In this document: positions 49,406-59,685 of the stretch, piece after piece | How the letters are laid out: every line of letters begins with the position of its first letter | Numbering within the stretch: the stretch's first letter is position 1 | Origin: Haloarcula rara | GTDB lineage: Archaea > Halobacteriota > Halobacteria > Halobacteriales > Haloarculaceae | NCBI RefSeq assembly: GCF_029338235.1 | Contig: NZ_CP119785.1 | Coordinates: 558,001 to 622,000, forward strand | DNA length: 64,000 nt | Reading direction: 5' to 3' | Program-made: the position numbers and the translations under genes | Notes under the pieces: model-generated | What the model was told of the DNA's origin: nothing | The model's database searches: none | What the model saw: the letters and a program-made list of their open reading frames with translations, nothing else

Positions 49406-50269
49406 TCAGTAGAACTCTCTGACCAGGTCCATCGCGCCCTCGGGGGCGCCGTCGGGAATCTCGGCCATCGAGCCCTCGACGCCTTCGCGCTCCTCGAAGG
49501 GAACCGAGTTCTCGTCCTGGTAGAGGACGCCCATGTACTCCTTGTCGCCTTCCAGAATCTTGTCCTTGGCCTGCTCGCGGTCGTGTCGGTCGTGGTCCGT
49601 CTCGTCTAAGTCTTCGATGGTGTCCCGGAAGTAGTCGTAGGTGTCGACGTCGTTGAACGTCACGCACGGACTGTAGACGTTGACGAAGCCGAAGCCGTCG
49701 TGTTCGATGGCCTCCTGGACGATTTCGGCGTGGCGCTGGGAGTTCGAGGAGAACGTCTGTGCGATGAAGGTCGCGCCGGAGGCAAGCGCCAGCGCCTTGG
49801 GGTTGACCGGCGGCTGGTTCGGCCCGTCGGGCGTCGTCGCCGTCTCGAAGTCCTCCCGGGAGGTCGGGGAGGCCTGGCCCTTGGTGAGGCCGTAGATGCG
49901 GTTGTCCATGACGACGTAGCTCATGTCGACGTTGCGCCGGCAGGCGTGGATGAAGTGGCCGGCACCGATGGAGTAGCCGTCACCGTCGCCACCGGAGACC
50001 ATCACTTCGAGGTCGGGGTTGGCCATCTTGACGCCGATACCCACCGGCAGGGCGCGGCCGTGGACGCCGTGCAGGGCGTAACTGTGCATGTACGTCCCGA
50101 TTTTGCCCGAACAGCCGATACCGGCGACGATAAACGTGTTGTCGGGGTCGTTGCCGGTCTCGGCCAGGGCTTTCATCATGCCGTTCATCGTCCCGAAGTC
50201 GCCGCAGCCGGGACACCACGTCGGTTGCTTGTCGGACTTGAAGTCCGTGAATCGAATGTCTGAGCTCAT
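49406..50269 (-). CDS. korB: 2-oxoacid:ferredoxin oxidoreductase beta subunit
   Basis: KorB is the thiamine-diphosphate-binding subunit. The 287-residue protein has CPGCG (19-23) and IGCSGKIG cysteines, the TPP motif GGDGDGYSIGAGHFIHACRR with the NR of MDNRIYG, and SPCVTFND later. With KorA it oxidatively decarboxylates pyruvate or 2-oxoglutarate to acyl-CoA and reduces ferredoxin, replacing NAD-linked dehydrogenases in haloarchaea. It overlaps korA by four bases. The substrate is not resolvable from sequence. Confidence 0.93.
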   Translation of the reverse strand: MSSDIRFTDFKSDKQPTWCPGCGDFGTMNGMMKALAETGNDPDNTFIVAGIGCSGKIGTYMHSYALHGVHGRALPVGIGVKMANPDLEVMVSGGDGDGYSIGAGHFIHACRRNVDMSYVVMDNRIYGLTKGQASPTSREDFETATTPDGPNQPPVNPKALALASGATFIAQTFSSNSQRHAEIVQEAIEHDGFGFVNVYSPCVTFNDVDTYDYFRDTIEDLDETDHDRHDREQAKDKILEGDKEYMGVLYQDENSVPFEEREGVEGSMAEIPDGAPEGAMDLVREFY

Positions 50270-52041
50270 TCTGCTTGCACCTCCTGTGTGCCGGTCTCGC
50301 CGGCGATTGTCGCTTTCACTTCCGCGGCCAGCTCGTCGGCGTCGAACCGGACGCCGGTGTACTTGTTGATGCGTTCGACCCGTTCTAAGACGTCGTGTTC
50401 GATGACGTCCGCGAACTGGCCGGTGGCGTTACACTCGACGACGATGGTCGTCTCGGCGGCCTGCACTTCCTCGGTCAGGTCCGGCCGCGGGAAAATATAG
50501 GGCACAGAGATGAAGCGCACGTCGATACCGTCCTCGGAGAGGAACTCCATCCCCTCTCGCATGGCACCCTCGTTCGAGCCCCACGAGATGACGAGCGTAT
50601 CGGCGTCGGGGTCGCCGAACTCGCGGTAGTCGAACTTCTCCTGTTCCTTTGCGGTCTCGACTTTCCGGTTTCGCTTGTCGACCTGTTCGACGCGGACCTC
50701 CGTGTCCTCGGTCCGGCGGCCGAGTTCGTCGTGTTCGAGGCCGGTCGTCATGTGGGCGCCGTCGGTCGTGCCAGGGAACGCCCGCGGGGAGACGCCGTCG
50801 GCGGCGGGGAAGTGCGCCTGGAAGCGGCCCTTCTCGTCGAGCCACGCGTCGATGTCGTCCTCGTCGACGACCTTCCCGCGGTCTATCTCGACCTCGTCCA
50901 TATCGAAGGTGTCGGGCGAGAACGTCTGTTCGGTGACGGCCATCGCCAGGTCCGAGACGAGGAAGACCGGCGTCTGGTACTTCTCGGCGAGGTTGAACGC
51001 CTCGATAGTCTTCCAGAAACACTCCGAGATGGTAGTCGGCGCGACGACGAAGCGGGGAATCTCGCCGTGACCGCCGTACAGCGTCATGTTGAGGTCGCCC
51101 TGTTCCTGTTTGGTGGGCATCCCGGTCGATGGACCGGAGCGCATCACGTCACAGATGACCAGCGGCGTCTCGCTGGTGGCCACGAGTCCGAACGTCTCGG
51201 TCATCAGGTCGATACCCGGCCCGGAGGTGGCGGTCATCGAGCGCGCGCCGGCCCGCGCCGCGCCAAGCGCCATGTTGATGGCCGACAGCTCGTCTTCGGC
51301 CTGGACGACCTTGCCGCCGAACTGGTCGATACGCCCGGTCAGGTATTCCATCACGTCCGTCGCCGGTGTGATGGGGTAGCCGGCGTAGAACCGGCAGCCG
51401 GCGGCGATAGCGCCCATCCCGATGGCCTCGTCGCCGTTGAGCAGGACGTAGTCCTCGTCGGTGGTCTCGACGTCGTAGGGGAAGTCGTGGTCGAACTCCT
51501 CGCGGACGTACTCCTGGCCCATGCGGGCGGCCTTTTTGTTGTTCTCGACGATGGCCTCGCCCTTATCACCAAAGCGCTTCTGGAGACTCTCGTCGAGGTT
51601 CTCGATGGGGAAGTTCGTCACTTCACAGGCCGCGCCCAGCGCGACGACGTTGAGCATGATGGCGCCGCCGGCGTCCTCGGCGAGCCGTTTCAGGGGGACT
51701 TCCAGGGCGGTCGCACCGTGGGGCACCTCGACGTCCTGCATCGTCGAGCGCTCGCCGTCGTAGATGACGACGCTGTCCTCGTGTAGTTCGTCCTCGTTCT
51801 CGTGGACGGTGCGCTCGGTCAGCGCGATGAGGATGTCCAGCCGGTCGACCACGCTCTCGACGCGGTCGACAGACGTTCGAATCTTGGAGGCGGTGTAGCC
51901 GCCGCGTATCCTGGAGGCGAAGTCCTTGGAGGTGAAGACGTGTCGACCCGCCCGGGAGAGAGCCTGCGCGAAGATTTTCCCGGTAGAGTCGATTCCATCG
52001 CCGGCTTCGCCGCCGATGGCCCAGTTGAGGTCGTCTGGCAT
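50266..52041 (-). CDS. korA: 2-oxoacid:ferredoxin oxidoreductase alpha (gamma-alpha fusion) subunit
   Basis: This 591-residue protein fuses the gamma domain (1-190, GGEAGDGIDSTGKIFAQAL) to the alpha domain (about 200-590) with NGDEAIGMGAIAAGCRFYAG, YPITPATDVMEYL and AVTATSGPGIDLM-type (read TATSGPGIDLMTE) segments. The fusion is usual for haloarchaeal two-subunit ferredoxin oxidoreductases. The start at 52041 (MPDDLNWAIGG) is the conserved one. It is divergent from a flavin reductase gene, 120 bases apart, which may share electrons with the same pool. Confidence 0.93.
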   Translation of the reverse strand: MPDDLNWAIGGEAGDGIDSTGKIFAQALSRAGRHVFTSKDFASRIRGGYTASKIRTSVDRVESVVDRLDILIALTERTVHENEDELHEDSVVIYDGERSTMQDVEVPHGATALEVPLKRLAEDAGGAIMLNVVALGAACEVTNFPIENLDESLQKRFGDKGEAIVENNKKAARMGQEYVREEFDHDFPYDVETTDEDYVLLNGDEAIGMGAIAAGCRFYAGYPITPATDVMEYLTGRIDQFGGKVVQAEDELSAINMALGAARAGARSMTATSGPGIDLMTETFGLVATSETPLVICDVMRSGPSTGMPTKQEQGDLNMTLYGGHGEIPRFVVAPTTISECFWKTIEAFNLAEKYQTPVFLVSDLAMAVTEQTFSPDTFDMDEVEIDRGKVVDEDDIDAWLDEKGRFQAHFPAADGVSPRAFPGTTDGAHMTTGLEHDELGRRTEDTEVRVEQVDKRNRKVETAKEQEKFDYREFGDPDADTLVISWGSNEGAMREGMEFLSEDGIDVRFISVPYIFPRPDLTEEVQAAETTIVVECNATGQFADVIEHDVLERVERINKYTGVRFDADELAAEVKATIAGETGTQEVQAE

Positions 52042-52161
52042 ACTACCACACGAGTAGCCTGTGGTCGGTGAAAAGGCTTCTGTGTGCGGGCGCGCGCGTG
52101 CTACCGCCTCGGAGCGCCGACGACCGAAATTCCCTTGTCTCCGTGTTCCAACGGCCATGAT

Positions 52162-52797
52162 ATGGACGAACGTTCACTCACTGTGGCCGCTGTTCGGACA
52201 GTCGGCCCCGACGCCGTCGCTATCGACGTCGAGACCCCCGACGAGTTTACCGCCCAGCCCGGCCAGTTCGTCAAGCTCACGCTCTCCGTCGACGGCAAGG
52301 ACGAATCTCGCTTCTACACCATCTCCTCGCCCGACGTCGACGGCGAGTTCGAGATGACGGTGGGCATCGACCCCGACGGCGAGGTCGCGCCCCATCTGGC
52401 CGACCTCGAGGCCGGTGATACGGTCCGTATCGAGGGGCCCTTCGGCTCGGACTACTACGAGGGCGAATCGAAGGCGGTGCTGCTGGCCGGTGGCCCCGGC
52501 ATCGGCCCGGCCATCGGCATCGCCGAGCGCGCCGTCGCCGACGGTAACGACGCCGCTGTCGTCTACCAGGACGACGCGCCAATCCACGAGGACCGCCTCG
52601 ACGCGCTCCGGGAGCAGGGCGTGCTCGTCCACGTGCTGGACGGCGACGCCGACCTGACCGACGCGGTGGCCGAGGCCGCGAGCGCGGGCGGCCAGGTGTT
52701 CATCTACGGCTTCGCCGACTTCCTCGACGACGCGACCGCGGCGCTGGAGGCTGCCGGTGTAGACACCGAAGACGCCAAAGTCGAGAACTTCGGCTAG
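52162..52797 (+). CDS. FAD/NAD(P)-binding ferredoxin-reductase-like protein
   Basis: This 211-residue protein has the FNR-like layout: an FAD-binding beta-barrel with RFYTISSPD (RxYS/T motif, about 52-60) and PFGSDYYEG, then an NAD(P) domain with LLAGGPGIGPAIGIAE (about 112-127) and VFIYGFADFLDDA near the end. It lacks a 2Fe-2S domain, so its partner must be separate. It is divergent from korAB, suggesting it links reduced ferredoxin to pyridine nucleotides. Its stop overlaps the convergent FNT gene by four bases. Confidence 0.85.
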   Translation: MDERSLTVAAVRTVGPDAVAIDVETPDEFTAQPGQFVKLTLSVDGKDESRFYTISSPDVDGEFEMTVGIDPDGEVAPHLADLEAGDTVRIEGPFGSDYYEGESKAVLLAGGPGIGPAIGIAERAVADGNDAAVVYQDDAPIHEDRLDALREQGVLVHVLDGDADLTDAVAEAASAGGQVFIYGFADFLDDATAALEAAGVDTEDAKVENFG

Positions 52798-54608
52798 GAC
52801 GACTTCTTCCGCCGACCGGCACCGACCAGCCGCTCGCGCAGGGTGCGGTCGGTCTCCCGTTCGGCGAGTAACACCGTGGCCTCGACGTCGTCGACGACGT
52901 TCAGGTGCAGCGAGTCGGTGACCAGCCGCGAGAGGATGCCCTGTTCGGTCGCGCCGAGCATTATCATAGTGTGGTCGGCGGCCTCTCGTTCGATGGCCGC
53001 CTCGACGTCGCCCGAATCGTCGACGATTTGGGTCGCGTCCCCGAGGTCGTGGCCGTCTGCCCACTCGGCGAGGAAGGCCTCGCCCTCGTCGCGTTCGCCG
53101 CTATCGACGACGTGTAACAGCGATATCTCGGAGTCGACGACCTCGCGGAGCCCACGCGCGAGTTCGGCGCTCAGGTCGGAGGCGGGGCCACCGGCCGTCG
53201 GGACGAGGATGCGCGAGGCGTCGCCGCCGCGGTTCTTGACGACGAGGAAGTCGGTGGGGAGCTGGTTCGTGAGCTCGGCCAGCGGCTGCTCGGCGCGGGC
53301 GCTGGCCCACAGCCCGTCTTCCTCCCAGTTCATCAGCACGAGATCGGGACGGGTCCGCGTCGCTCGGTCGAACACCACCTCGAAGGACCGATGTGTGACG
53401 ATGGTCGACGTCTCGAATGTTACGTCGTACTGCTCTGCCAGGCGTGTAATATCGCCGAACTGGTCCGAGGACCCCTCGACGATTCGGTCCCGCTGTTCCC
53501 GGTCGGCGACAGCGCTGCTCTGTTCGGGCGCCTGGACGACGTGAGCGACGTGGACGGTCCCCTTCTCACGGGCGCTCGCGAGCGCACACGCCAGTTCGAC
53601 CAGCTCAGACTCGGTGCGTGGGTTCGCGATCGGGACCAGGATGCGGTACGACTCCGGGTCTCGAACGAAATCCTCGACGGTGTCGACGAGCGGAACGTAC
53701 GAGCGGCCGGCGAGGTTGCCCAGCAACCACTCGCGGACGCTGAGTCGCCGGACGTGTTCGAAGCGGGCCGTCGCGAGCCGTTTCTCGGTCGTCTGGTAGT
53801 AGTTGACGATGGTGACCAGCACGACACCGCCGACGGTATTGCCCAGCATGACGGGAATCACGAAGTCGGTCATCGCCAGCAGGAGCCCCAGGTCACCGAC
53901 GAGCATCAGATACACCGCCTCGGTGAAGGAGACGACCACGTGGAAGAGGTTCGCGAGCGGGATACAGAGGAAGGCCAGATAGACGACCACCAGCCGCGTG
54001 ATGGTGTCGCGGGCCGCGAAGTTCATCCAGACGACACCGGCGACGATGAGCCCCGCGAACGCGCCCTTGAAGAACAGTTCCGTGTTGGACGTCTCGTAGA
54101 CTCCCTTGGTGGCCAGGTCTGCCGCGACGGTCGCGGCCTCGGGGCTGAACACACCGCCGTAGGCGAGTACGATAGCCCCGATAGCCCCACCGGCAAAGTT
54201 ACCCGCGGCGACGATGCCCCAGTGGCGCAACAGGGCCGGAATCGACGCCAACCGCTCCAGGGTGAGCGCGACCGGCGGGAGCGTGTTCTCGGTGTAGAGC
54301 TGGTAGCCGCCGATGATGATGTAGATGAACCCGATGGGGTAGAGCAGCGCCGCGAGGATGCTACTGTCGGTCTTCGGATACATCGAGGCGTAGACGAGCA
54401 GCGTGATGGTAATCGCGAACCCGCCGGCCAGCGCGCTGAAGAACAGCTCGCGGGCGCCCGACGTTATCTCGTGGTCGGCGTCGGCGACGATACGCTGGAA
54501 GACCTCGTCGGAGGAGAACTTATCGGGCACGACCTCGCCCGTGACGGGGACCTCTCCGTCCCCAGCCTCGTCGCCTGCAGGACCCGGCGGACCGTGTGAA
54601 TCAACCAT
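52794..54608 (-). CDS. FNT-family channel fused to two universal stress domains
   Basis: This 604-residue protein has a formate/nitrite transporter domain of six helices (about 45-300), with the family region GNFAGGAIGAIVLAYGG and MLGNTVGGVVLVTIVNYY. Two USP-type domains follow at about 320-465 and 470-590, with RILVPIANP and RILVPTAGG starts. The fusion predicts a small-anion channel (formate, nitrite or similar) with cytoplasmic nucleotide-responsive domains. ATG 54608 is preferred to 54653; both are in frame. Confidence 0.85.
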   Translation of the reverse strand: MVDSHGPPGPAGDEAGDGEVPVTGEVVPDKFSSDEVFQRIVADADHEITSGARELFFSALAGGFAITITLLVYASMYPKTDSSILAALLYPIGFIYIIIGGYQLYTENTLPPVALTLERLASIPALLRHWGIVAAGNFAGGAIGAIVLAYGGVFSPEAATVAADLATKGVYETSNTELFFKGAFAGLIVAGVVWMNFAARDTITRLVVVYLAFLCIPLANLFHVVVSFTEAVYLMLVGDLGLLLAMTDFVIPVMLGNTVGGVVLVTIVNYYQTTEKRLATARFEHVRRLSVREWLLGNLAGRSYVPLVDTVEDFVRDPESYRILVPIANPRTESELVELACALASAREKGTVHVAHVVQAPEQSSAVADREQRDRIVEGSSDQFGDITRLAEQYDVTFETSTIVTHRSFEVVFDRATRTRPDLVLMNWEEDGLWASARAEQPLAELTNQLPTDFLVVKNRGGDASRILVPTAGGPASDLSAELARGLREVVDSEISLLHVVDSGERDEGEAFLAEWADGHDLGDATQIVDDSGDVEAAIEREAADHTMIMLGATEQGILSRLVTDSLHLNVVDDVEATVLLAERETDRTLRERLVGAGRRKKSS

Positions 54609-54677
54609 TATCGGCTCATTATCCAGCGGGGGCAAGAAGCTTGGTTTTTCCACCGATACCGCCGGAAACGCCGACGG

Positions 54678-55997
54678 TCACTCCGGGGTCGTCTCGAGCG
54701 GCTCGACCACCACGGTCGAGATGCGGGCGCCGTCGACAGTTCCGACCTCGACGCGGTAGCCGTCGGCCTCGACGCCGTCGCCCGGCGCCGGTATCTCGCC
54801 CAGCCGCGCGAGCACCAGCCCGCCGATGGTCTCGACGCCGTCGCTCTCGAAGGTCGCGCCCAGCTCCTCGTTGACGAGCGACAGCGGGACGCTCCCGTCG
54901 ATGTCGTACCGCCCGCCACCCAGCTCTCGGACCGAGTGCTCGCGCTCGTCGACGTCGAACCCGTCTCGCAGGTCGCCGACGACGGCCTCGACGACGTCCT
55001 CGATGGTGACGATACCCTCGAAGGCGCCCCACTCGTCGATGACCGCCGCCATCTGCTGGTGCTCCTCGCGGAACTGCAAGAGGATGTCGTCGGCGGTTGC
55101 AGTCTCGGGGATCATGAGTAGGCTGCGGGACAGCTCCGCTGCCGTGCTCTCCCCATCCGTCTCTATGGCGCGCAACACGTCCTTGACGTCGATGAAGCCG
55201 ACGACCTCGTCCTGGTCGTCAGTACCGACGACCGGGTAGCGAGTGTGGCCGGCGTCGAGTGTCGTCTCGCGAATCTCGGCCAGCGAGGCGTCGGCCGGGA
55301 TGGTCACCACGTCGGGTCGCGGGACCATCACCGTCCGGACGGTGGTGTCGTCGAGGTCGAAGACGCGCTCTATCATCTCGACCTCCGCAGTGTCGACGTT
55401 ACCCTGCTCGCTGGAGCGGGCCAGCACGCGGCGTATCTCCCGCTCTTCTAAGGTCTCCTCGGTTTCGGAGGCCGGCGGGATACCGATGAGTCGGGTAAAG
55501 GCGTTGGCGGTCCCGTTGAACACGACCAGGCCGGGGTAGAACATGTAGTAGAACAGCTTCATCGGCGGCGCGACCAGCAGGGAGAGCCGTTCGGCCTCGG
55601 CGATGGCGATGGTCTTGGGCGCGAGTTCGCCAAAGACCACGTGGAGGAACGTGATGAAGCTGAAGCCGATCGCAAAGGCGACCAGATGGAGCAGATTCGC
55701 CGGCAGGAGCGGACCCAGCACCGGCTCGATGAGCGAGGCGACGGCGGGCTCACCGGCCCACCCGAGCCCCAGCGAGGCCAGCGTGATACCGAGCTGGGTG
55801 ACCGCCAGGTAGTCGTCGAGGTTGGCCATCACGTCCTGTAGCGTCTCCGCGCCGGCTTTCCCCTCCTCGGCCAGCTGTTCGACGGACGTCGAGCGCACCC
55901 TGACGAACGCGAACTCCGTCGCGACGAAGAAGCCGTTCAACACGACCAGTACGAGCGCGATGAGGAGCCGTCCGAGTGCGAACGCGATATCTACCAT
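54678..55997 (-). CDS. CNNM/CorC-type transporter (DUF21-CBS-HlyC)
   Basis: This 439-residue membrane protein has a DUF21 membrane domain (1-190) of about three to four helices with FFVATEFAFVRVR, GLGWAGEPAVASL and FGELAPKTIAI, then a CBS pair at about 205-320 (VMVPRPDV, TRYPVVGTDD, GFIDVKDVL) and a CorC_HlyC domain at about 345-425 (GGRYDIDGSVPLS). The family is associated with magnesium and other divalent-cation extrusion. The start at 55997 is chosen at MVDIAFALGR. Confidence 0.9.
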   Translation of the reverse strand: MVDIAFALGRLLIALVLVVLNGFFVATEFAFVRVRSTSVEQLAEEGKAGAETLQDVMANLDDYLAVTQLGITLASLGLGWAGEPAVASLIEPVLGPLLPANLLHLVAFAIGFSFITFLHVVFGELAPKTIAIAEAERLSLLVAPPMKLFYYMFYPGLVVFNGTANAFTRLIGIPPASETEETLEEREIRRVLARSSEQGNVDTAEVEMIERVFDLDDTTVRTVMVPRPDVVTIPADASLAEIRETTLDAGHTRYPVVGTDDQDEVVGFIDVKDVLRAIETDGESTAAELSRSLLMIPETATADDILLQFREEHQQMAAVIDEWGAFEGIVTIEDVVEAVVGDLRDGFDVDEREHSVRELGGGRYDIDGSVPLSLVNEELGATFESDGVETIGGLVLARLGEIPAPGDGVEADGYRVEVGTVDGARISTVVVEPLETTPE

Positions 55998-56147
55998 CGG
56001 TGCCTCCGGGACCCCCACAGCCGATGCCGGCGTCGAGTCATACCCGGACGTGTCGACGAGGGAACTTAAACGGTGGCAGATGGGACTGTGTGTCGTCGCC
56101 GGGTGGATGTCGGCCGTTTTTATCGGTCGAGCGCCTACAGACGCTCA

Positions 56148-57221
56148 ATGTACACCGACGAGCAGTTCGACTACGACGTAGCGGTCGTCGGCGGTGGCCC
56201 CGCCGGATTGACGAGCGCCCTGTACACCACCCGTCTGGGAATGGACACCGTCGTCGTCAACCGCGGCGGCGGCCGGGCGGCGATGATGACAGACACGCAC
56301 AACGTCATCGGCGTCACGGAAGACGTGAGCGGCAACGAGTTCCTGCAGACGGCCCGCGAACAGGTCGAGGACTACGGCGGGACCTACAAACGGGGGTTCG
56401 TGGAGTCGGTCGAACCGCTCGAAGACGACGACGGCTTCGACGTGACGACCGACGACGGCGACCTCACCGTCAAGCGCGTGGTACTGGCGACGGGCTTTGC
56501 CGACGAGCGGCCGGACCCGCCGCTGCCCCGCACCGGGAAGGGGCTGCACTGGTGTCTGCACTGTGACGCGTTCATGTTCGTCGGCGAGCCCGTCTTCGTG
56601 ATGGGGACCGGTGACTCCGCCGCCTACGTCGCGATGATCATGCTGAACTACACCGACGACGTGGACATCCTGACTCGCGGCCAGGAACCCGAGTGGAGCG
56701 AGGAGACCCAGACGATGCTCGACAACCACCCGGTCGAGGTCGTCGACACCGAGCTGTCGGGCAAGCGCACCGACGAGAACGGCTGGCTGAAAGCCTACGA
56801 GTTCGAGGACGGGTCGGTCCGGGAGTACAGGGGTGGGTTCCCGATGCTCGGCTCGGACTACCACGCCGAACTCGCCGACGAACTCGGCCTCGAGTGCAAC
56901 GACGACGGGACCGTCGCCGTCGACGACCACGGCGAGACGAGCGTCACAGGCGTGTACGCGGTCGGCGACCTGACGCCGGGCCACAACCAGATTCCAGTCG
57001 CGATGGGCGAGGGCGCCGACGCCGGCATCGCCATCCACAAAGACCTCCGGAAGTACCCGCGCTCGGCCGACGACATCGAGACCGAGGGCGCGGTCGAGGA
57101 CGTGGAGGTGCCCGCCGTCTCGCCGGCGCTGTTCGCCACCGCGCTCGGCCACGAGGGCCATGCAGCTGGTCCGCGGTCAATCGACGATGACGAGGCGGAA
57201 GCCGCCGCGGACGACGACTGA
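56148..57221 (+). CDS. trxB: Thioredoxin reductase-like flavoprotein
   Basis: This 357-residue flavoprotein has an N-terminal FAD motif VAVVGGGPAGLTSALY, an NAD(P) domain with VMGTGDSAAYVAM and the redox pair CLHC in HWCLHCDAF (about 139-142), the site of CATC/CAVC in thioredoxin reductase, plus the C-terminal GVYAVGDLTPGHNQIPVAM. TrxB passes NAD(P)H electrons to thioredoxin; gamma-glutamylcysteine reduction is another haloarchaeal possibility. The C-terminal extension after 320 is acidic. The start at 56148 directly precedes conserved sequence. Confidence 0.85.
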   Translation: MYTDEQFDYDVAVVGGGPAGLTSALYTTRLGMDTVVVNRGGGRAAMMTDTHNVIGVTEDVSGNEFLQTAREQVEDYGGTYKRGFVESVEPLEDDDGFDVTTDDGDLTVKRVVLATGFADERPDPPLPRTGKGLHWCLHCDAFMFVGEPVFVMGTGDSAAYVAMIMLNYTDDVDILTRGQEPEWSEETQTMLDNHPVEVVDTELSGKRTDENGWLKAYEFEDGSVREYRGGFPMLGSDYHAELADELGLECNDDGTVAVDDHGETSVTGVYAVGDLTPGHNQIPVAMGEGADAGIAIHKDLRKYPRSADDIETEGAVEDVEVPAVSPALFATALGHEGHAAGPRSIDDDEAEAAADDD

Positions 57222-57380
57222 GGACCCGAGGCGGCAATCCGTCCGCTGCCTCAGTCGGGCTTTGGAGGCAGTACAGCGACCATCATATGTCTCACAAGAA
57301 CCGGTGCGTCGGTGGTATCCCAGCGTCCTGATAGCACGACAGCAGGAAGGTTATCAGCCGAGAGAACTTGCAGGAAAAGA

Positions 57381-57386
57381 TTATAT
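57381..57386 (+). promoter_or_regulatory. TATA box of the transducer gene
   Basis: TTATAT at 57381-57386 lies 24-29 bases before the ATG at 57410, consistent with a leaderless transcript. It is the best TATA element in the 188-base gap. Confidence 0.55.
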
Positions 57387-57409
57387 TTCTTAGATGTAGT
57401 GGCATCTAC

Positions 57410-59335
57410 ATGGCAGCACCGACCCGTGACGCGTGGCGGTCAGGCGCCGAAAACGCGCTGACGAACTCCGTTCGCGAGTTCCTGCGGTACGTTCCGAGCG
57501 GAGACACCATCCCGGACGAAACCTGGCGGAGCCGACACCGGAAGATACTGTTGTGGCTGTTCGCGCATCTCCCCTTGCTGCTCGCGCTCGGGCTCTACGA
57601 GGGGGCCGAGACGCTGGTCACCGGGGCGACAATCCCCGCGACGCCGCTCGAGCGAATCGCGCTCAACCTCGGCCTCATCACCGTCCTTGGGCTGCTGGCG
57701 CTGTCGCCGCGGTTCAGCCGGCGAGCCAGGACCGCCCTCGCCTCTGCGGGCGTGACCGTCTCCTCGACGACGCTCGTGTTCTTCTCCGGCGGATACATCG
57801 AGGCGCACTTTCACTTCTTCCTCGCGCTCGTCATTCTGGCGGTGTACGAGGACTGGCTCCCCTTTGGGGTCGGATTCGTCGGTGTCGCCATCTCCCACGT
57901 CGTGTTCGGTCTCATCGATGCGAGTCGCGTGTACAACCACGCGGCCGCGATGGAGAACCCGATGGTGTGGGGCGTCATCCACGCCCTGTTCGTCGTCGGT
58001 ATCGCGGTGGGCCTGATGGCACAGTGGTACTCGACTGAACGGTCCCGCGAACAGGTCAGCCAGCAACTGGCGGAAGTCGACACCAAACGCGCTGAAATCG
58101 ACGACCTCGAGGCCCAGCAGGGCGCTCTCGAGGAGGCGAAGGCGGCGGCCGAGACGGCACAGACCGAGGCCGAAGCGAAACAGCGGCAGGTCAGGGAGCT
58201 AAACGAGAGACTCGAGGCGACGGCCGACGCCTACAGCGAGTCTATTGCACGGGCCGCTGACGGTGATCTGACCGTCCGACTCGATACGTCGGTCGACAGC
58301 GAGGCGATGGGCCAGGTCGCCGAGTCGTTCAACCAGATGGCCAACGAGACGGAAGCGGCGATGGCGGAGATACAGGCCTTCGCCAGCGAGGTGACCGAGG
58401 CAAGCGAGGAAGCCGACATCGGTATCAGCGAGGTCGCCGACGCGAGCGAGGGCGTCAGCGAGTCGACCCAGCGAATCGCGGAGGGGGCCGACGAACAGCA
58501 GGAGAAACTCGATACCGTCACCGGAGAGATGACGGACCTCTCGGCGACCGTCGAGGAGGTAGCCGCCTCCGCCGAGAGCGTGGCCCAGACCTCCGGTGAG
58601 ACCGCACAGGTGGCCGAGTCTAGCGAGCAGACGGCCCAGCGGACGGCCGACGACGTCCGAGAGGTCAAAACGGCACTGGACGAGACCGTCGAGAACATCC
58701 AGAGCGTGGACGACCGGATGGGGGAAATCGGCGACATCGTCGGGCTCATCGGCGACATCGCGGAGCAGACGAACATGCTGGCGCTGAACGCGAACATCGA
58801 GGCCGCCCGCGCGGGCGAGGCGGGGTCTGGCTTTGCCGTCGTGGCCGACGAGGTCAAGACACTCGCCGAGGAGACGCAGGTCTCCGCCGGCGAGATAGAG
58901 CGACTCATCACCGAGACACAGACCGAGACCGGCACGACCGTCGCAGCGGCGGAGGCCGCAGACGAGAAGATGGCCGAGGGCGTCCAGGCGGTCGAGTCGG
59001 TCGCCGAGGCGTTCGCGACCGTCTGGCAGAACGCGGCGGAGGCCGACGCCGGTATCCAGGAGATAAGCGACGCGACCGACGAGCAGGCCGCGACGGCCGA
59101 AGAGGTCGTCTCGATGACGGCCGACGCCGCCGATATCGGGCGCGAGACCACCGAGGAGACGGCCTCGGTGTCGGCGGCCGCCGAGGAGCAGGCCGCGTCG
59201 GTGGGCCAGATCAGCGGGAACACGATCGCACTCATCGAGCAGGCCGAACGGCTCCAGGAACTGCTCTCGCAGTTCGACGTCTCCCAGGCCACTGGAGCCA
59301 GCCACGACGCCGGGACGGCGGTGTACACCGACTGA
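57410..59335 (+). CDS. Methyl-accepting taxis transducer (Htr type)
   Basis: This 641-residue transducer has about six membrane helices (30-205), a HAMP-like linker (about 270-330) and a long signalling coiled coil ending in the hairpin tip [20 protein letters not shown] (about 465-485). The membrane domain holds [20 protein letters not shown], in which closely spaced His residues sit at a helix start. Glu/Gln pairs in the signalling region (for example EEQAA and DEQAA) are candidate methylation sites. It should relay a signal to CheA/CheW elsewhere; the stimulus is unknown. Confidence 0.88.
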   Translation: MAAPTRDAWRSGAENALTNSVREFLRYVPSGDTIPDETWRSRHRKILLWLFAHLPLLLALGLYEGAETLVTGATIPATPLERIALNLGLITVLGLLALSPRFSRRARTALASAGVTVSSTTLVFFSGGYIEAHFHFFLALVILAVYEDWLPFGVGFVGVAISHVVFGLIDASRVYNHAAAMENPMVWGVIHALFVVGIAVGLMAQWYSTERSREQVSQQLAEVDTKRAEIDDLEAQQGALEEAKAAAETAQTEAEAKQRQVRELNERLEATADAYSESIARAADGDLTVRLDTSVDSEAMGQVAESFNQMANETEAAMAEIQAFASEVTEASEEADIGISEVADASEGVSESTQRIAEGADEQQEKLDTVTGEMTDLSATVEEVAASAESVAQTSGETAQVAESSEQTAQRTADDVREVKTALDETVENIQSVDDRMGEIGDIVGLIGDIAEQTNMLALNANIEAARAGEAGSGFAVVADEVKTLAEETQVSAGEIERLITETQTETGTTVAAAEAADEKMAEGVQAVESVAEAFATVWQNAAEADAGIQEISDATDEQAATAEEVVSMTADAADIGRETTEETASVSAAAEEQAASVGQISGNTIALIEQAERLQELLSQFDVSQATGASHDAGTAVYTD

Positions 59336-59380
59336 CCGCCGGTCGACAAAACCTATTATCGCGGCCCGCTAACTACAGGT

Positions 59381-59671
59381 ATGCGCGAGGCAAGTCGCAC
59401 GACGCGCCAGCGCATCGCCGACCGCTTGCGCGATGAGCCCATGGCCGCGGGCAGTATAGCCAACGACTTCGAGATTCCGACCAGCACCGCGCTCACACAC
59501 GTCGAACACATCGCGAAGTCACTCGACGCGACCGACGAGCAGCTGCTCGTCGCGCCGCCCGAATGCAACCAGTGTGGCTTCACCGACTTCGACGACCTGA
59601 CGAACCGACCGAGCCGGTGTCCCGAGTGCAAAGCCGAAAGCGTCGCGGAACCGGCCTATCGAATCGGCTAG
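59381..59671 (+). CDS. HTH regulator with C-terminal zinc ribbon
   Basis: This 96-residue protein has an N-terminal winged-helix part (about 5-55: RQRIADRLRDEP, IANDFEIPTSTALTHVEHI) and a C-terminal zinc ribbon with CNQCG and CPEC (about 62-84). This architecture matches small haloarchaeal transcription regulators. It starts 45 bases after the transducer stop, and could be its downstream partner or an independent gene. Confidence 0.8.
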   Translation: MREASRTTRQRIADRLRDEPMAAGSIANDFEIPTSTALTHVEHIAKSLDATDEQLLVAPPECNQCGFTDFDDLTNRPSRCPECKAESVAEPAYRIG

Positions 59672-59685
59672 AGCCCATCGCCCGC

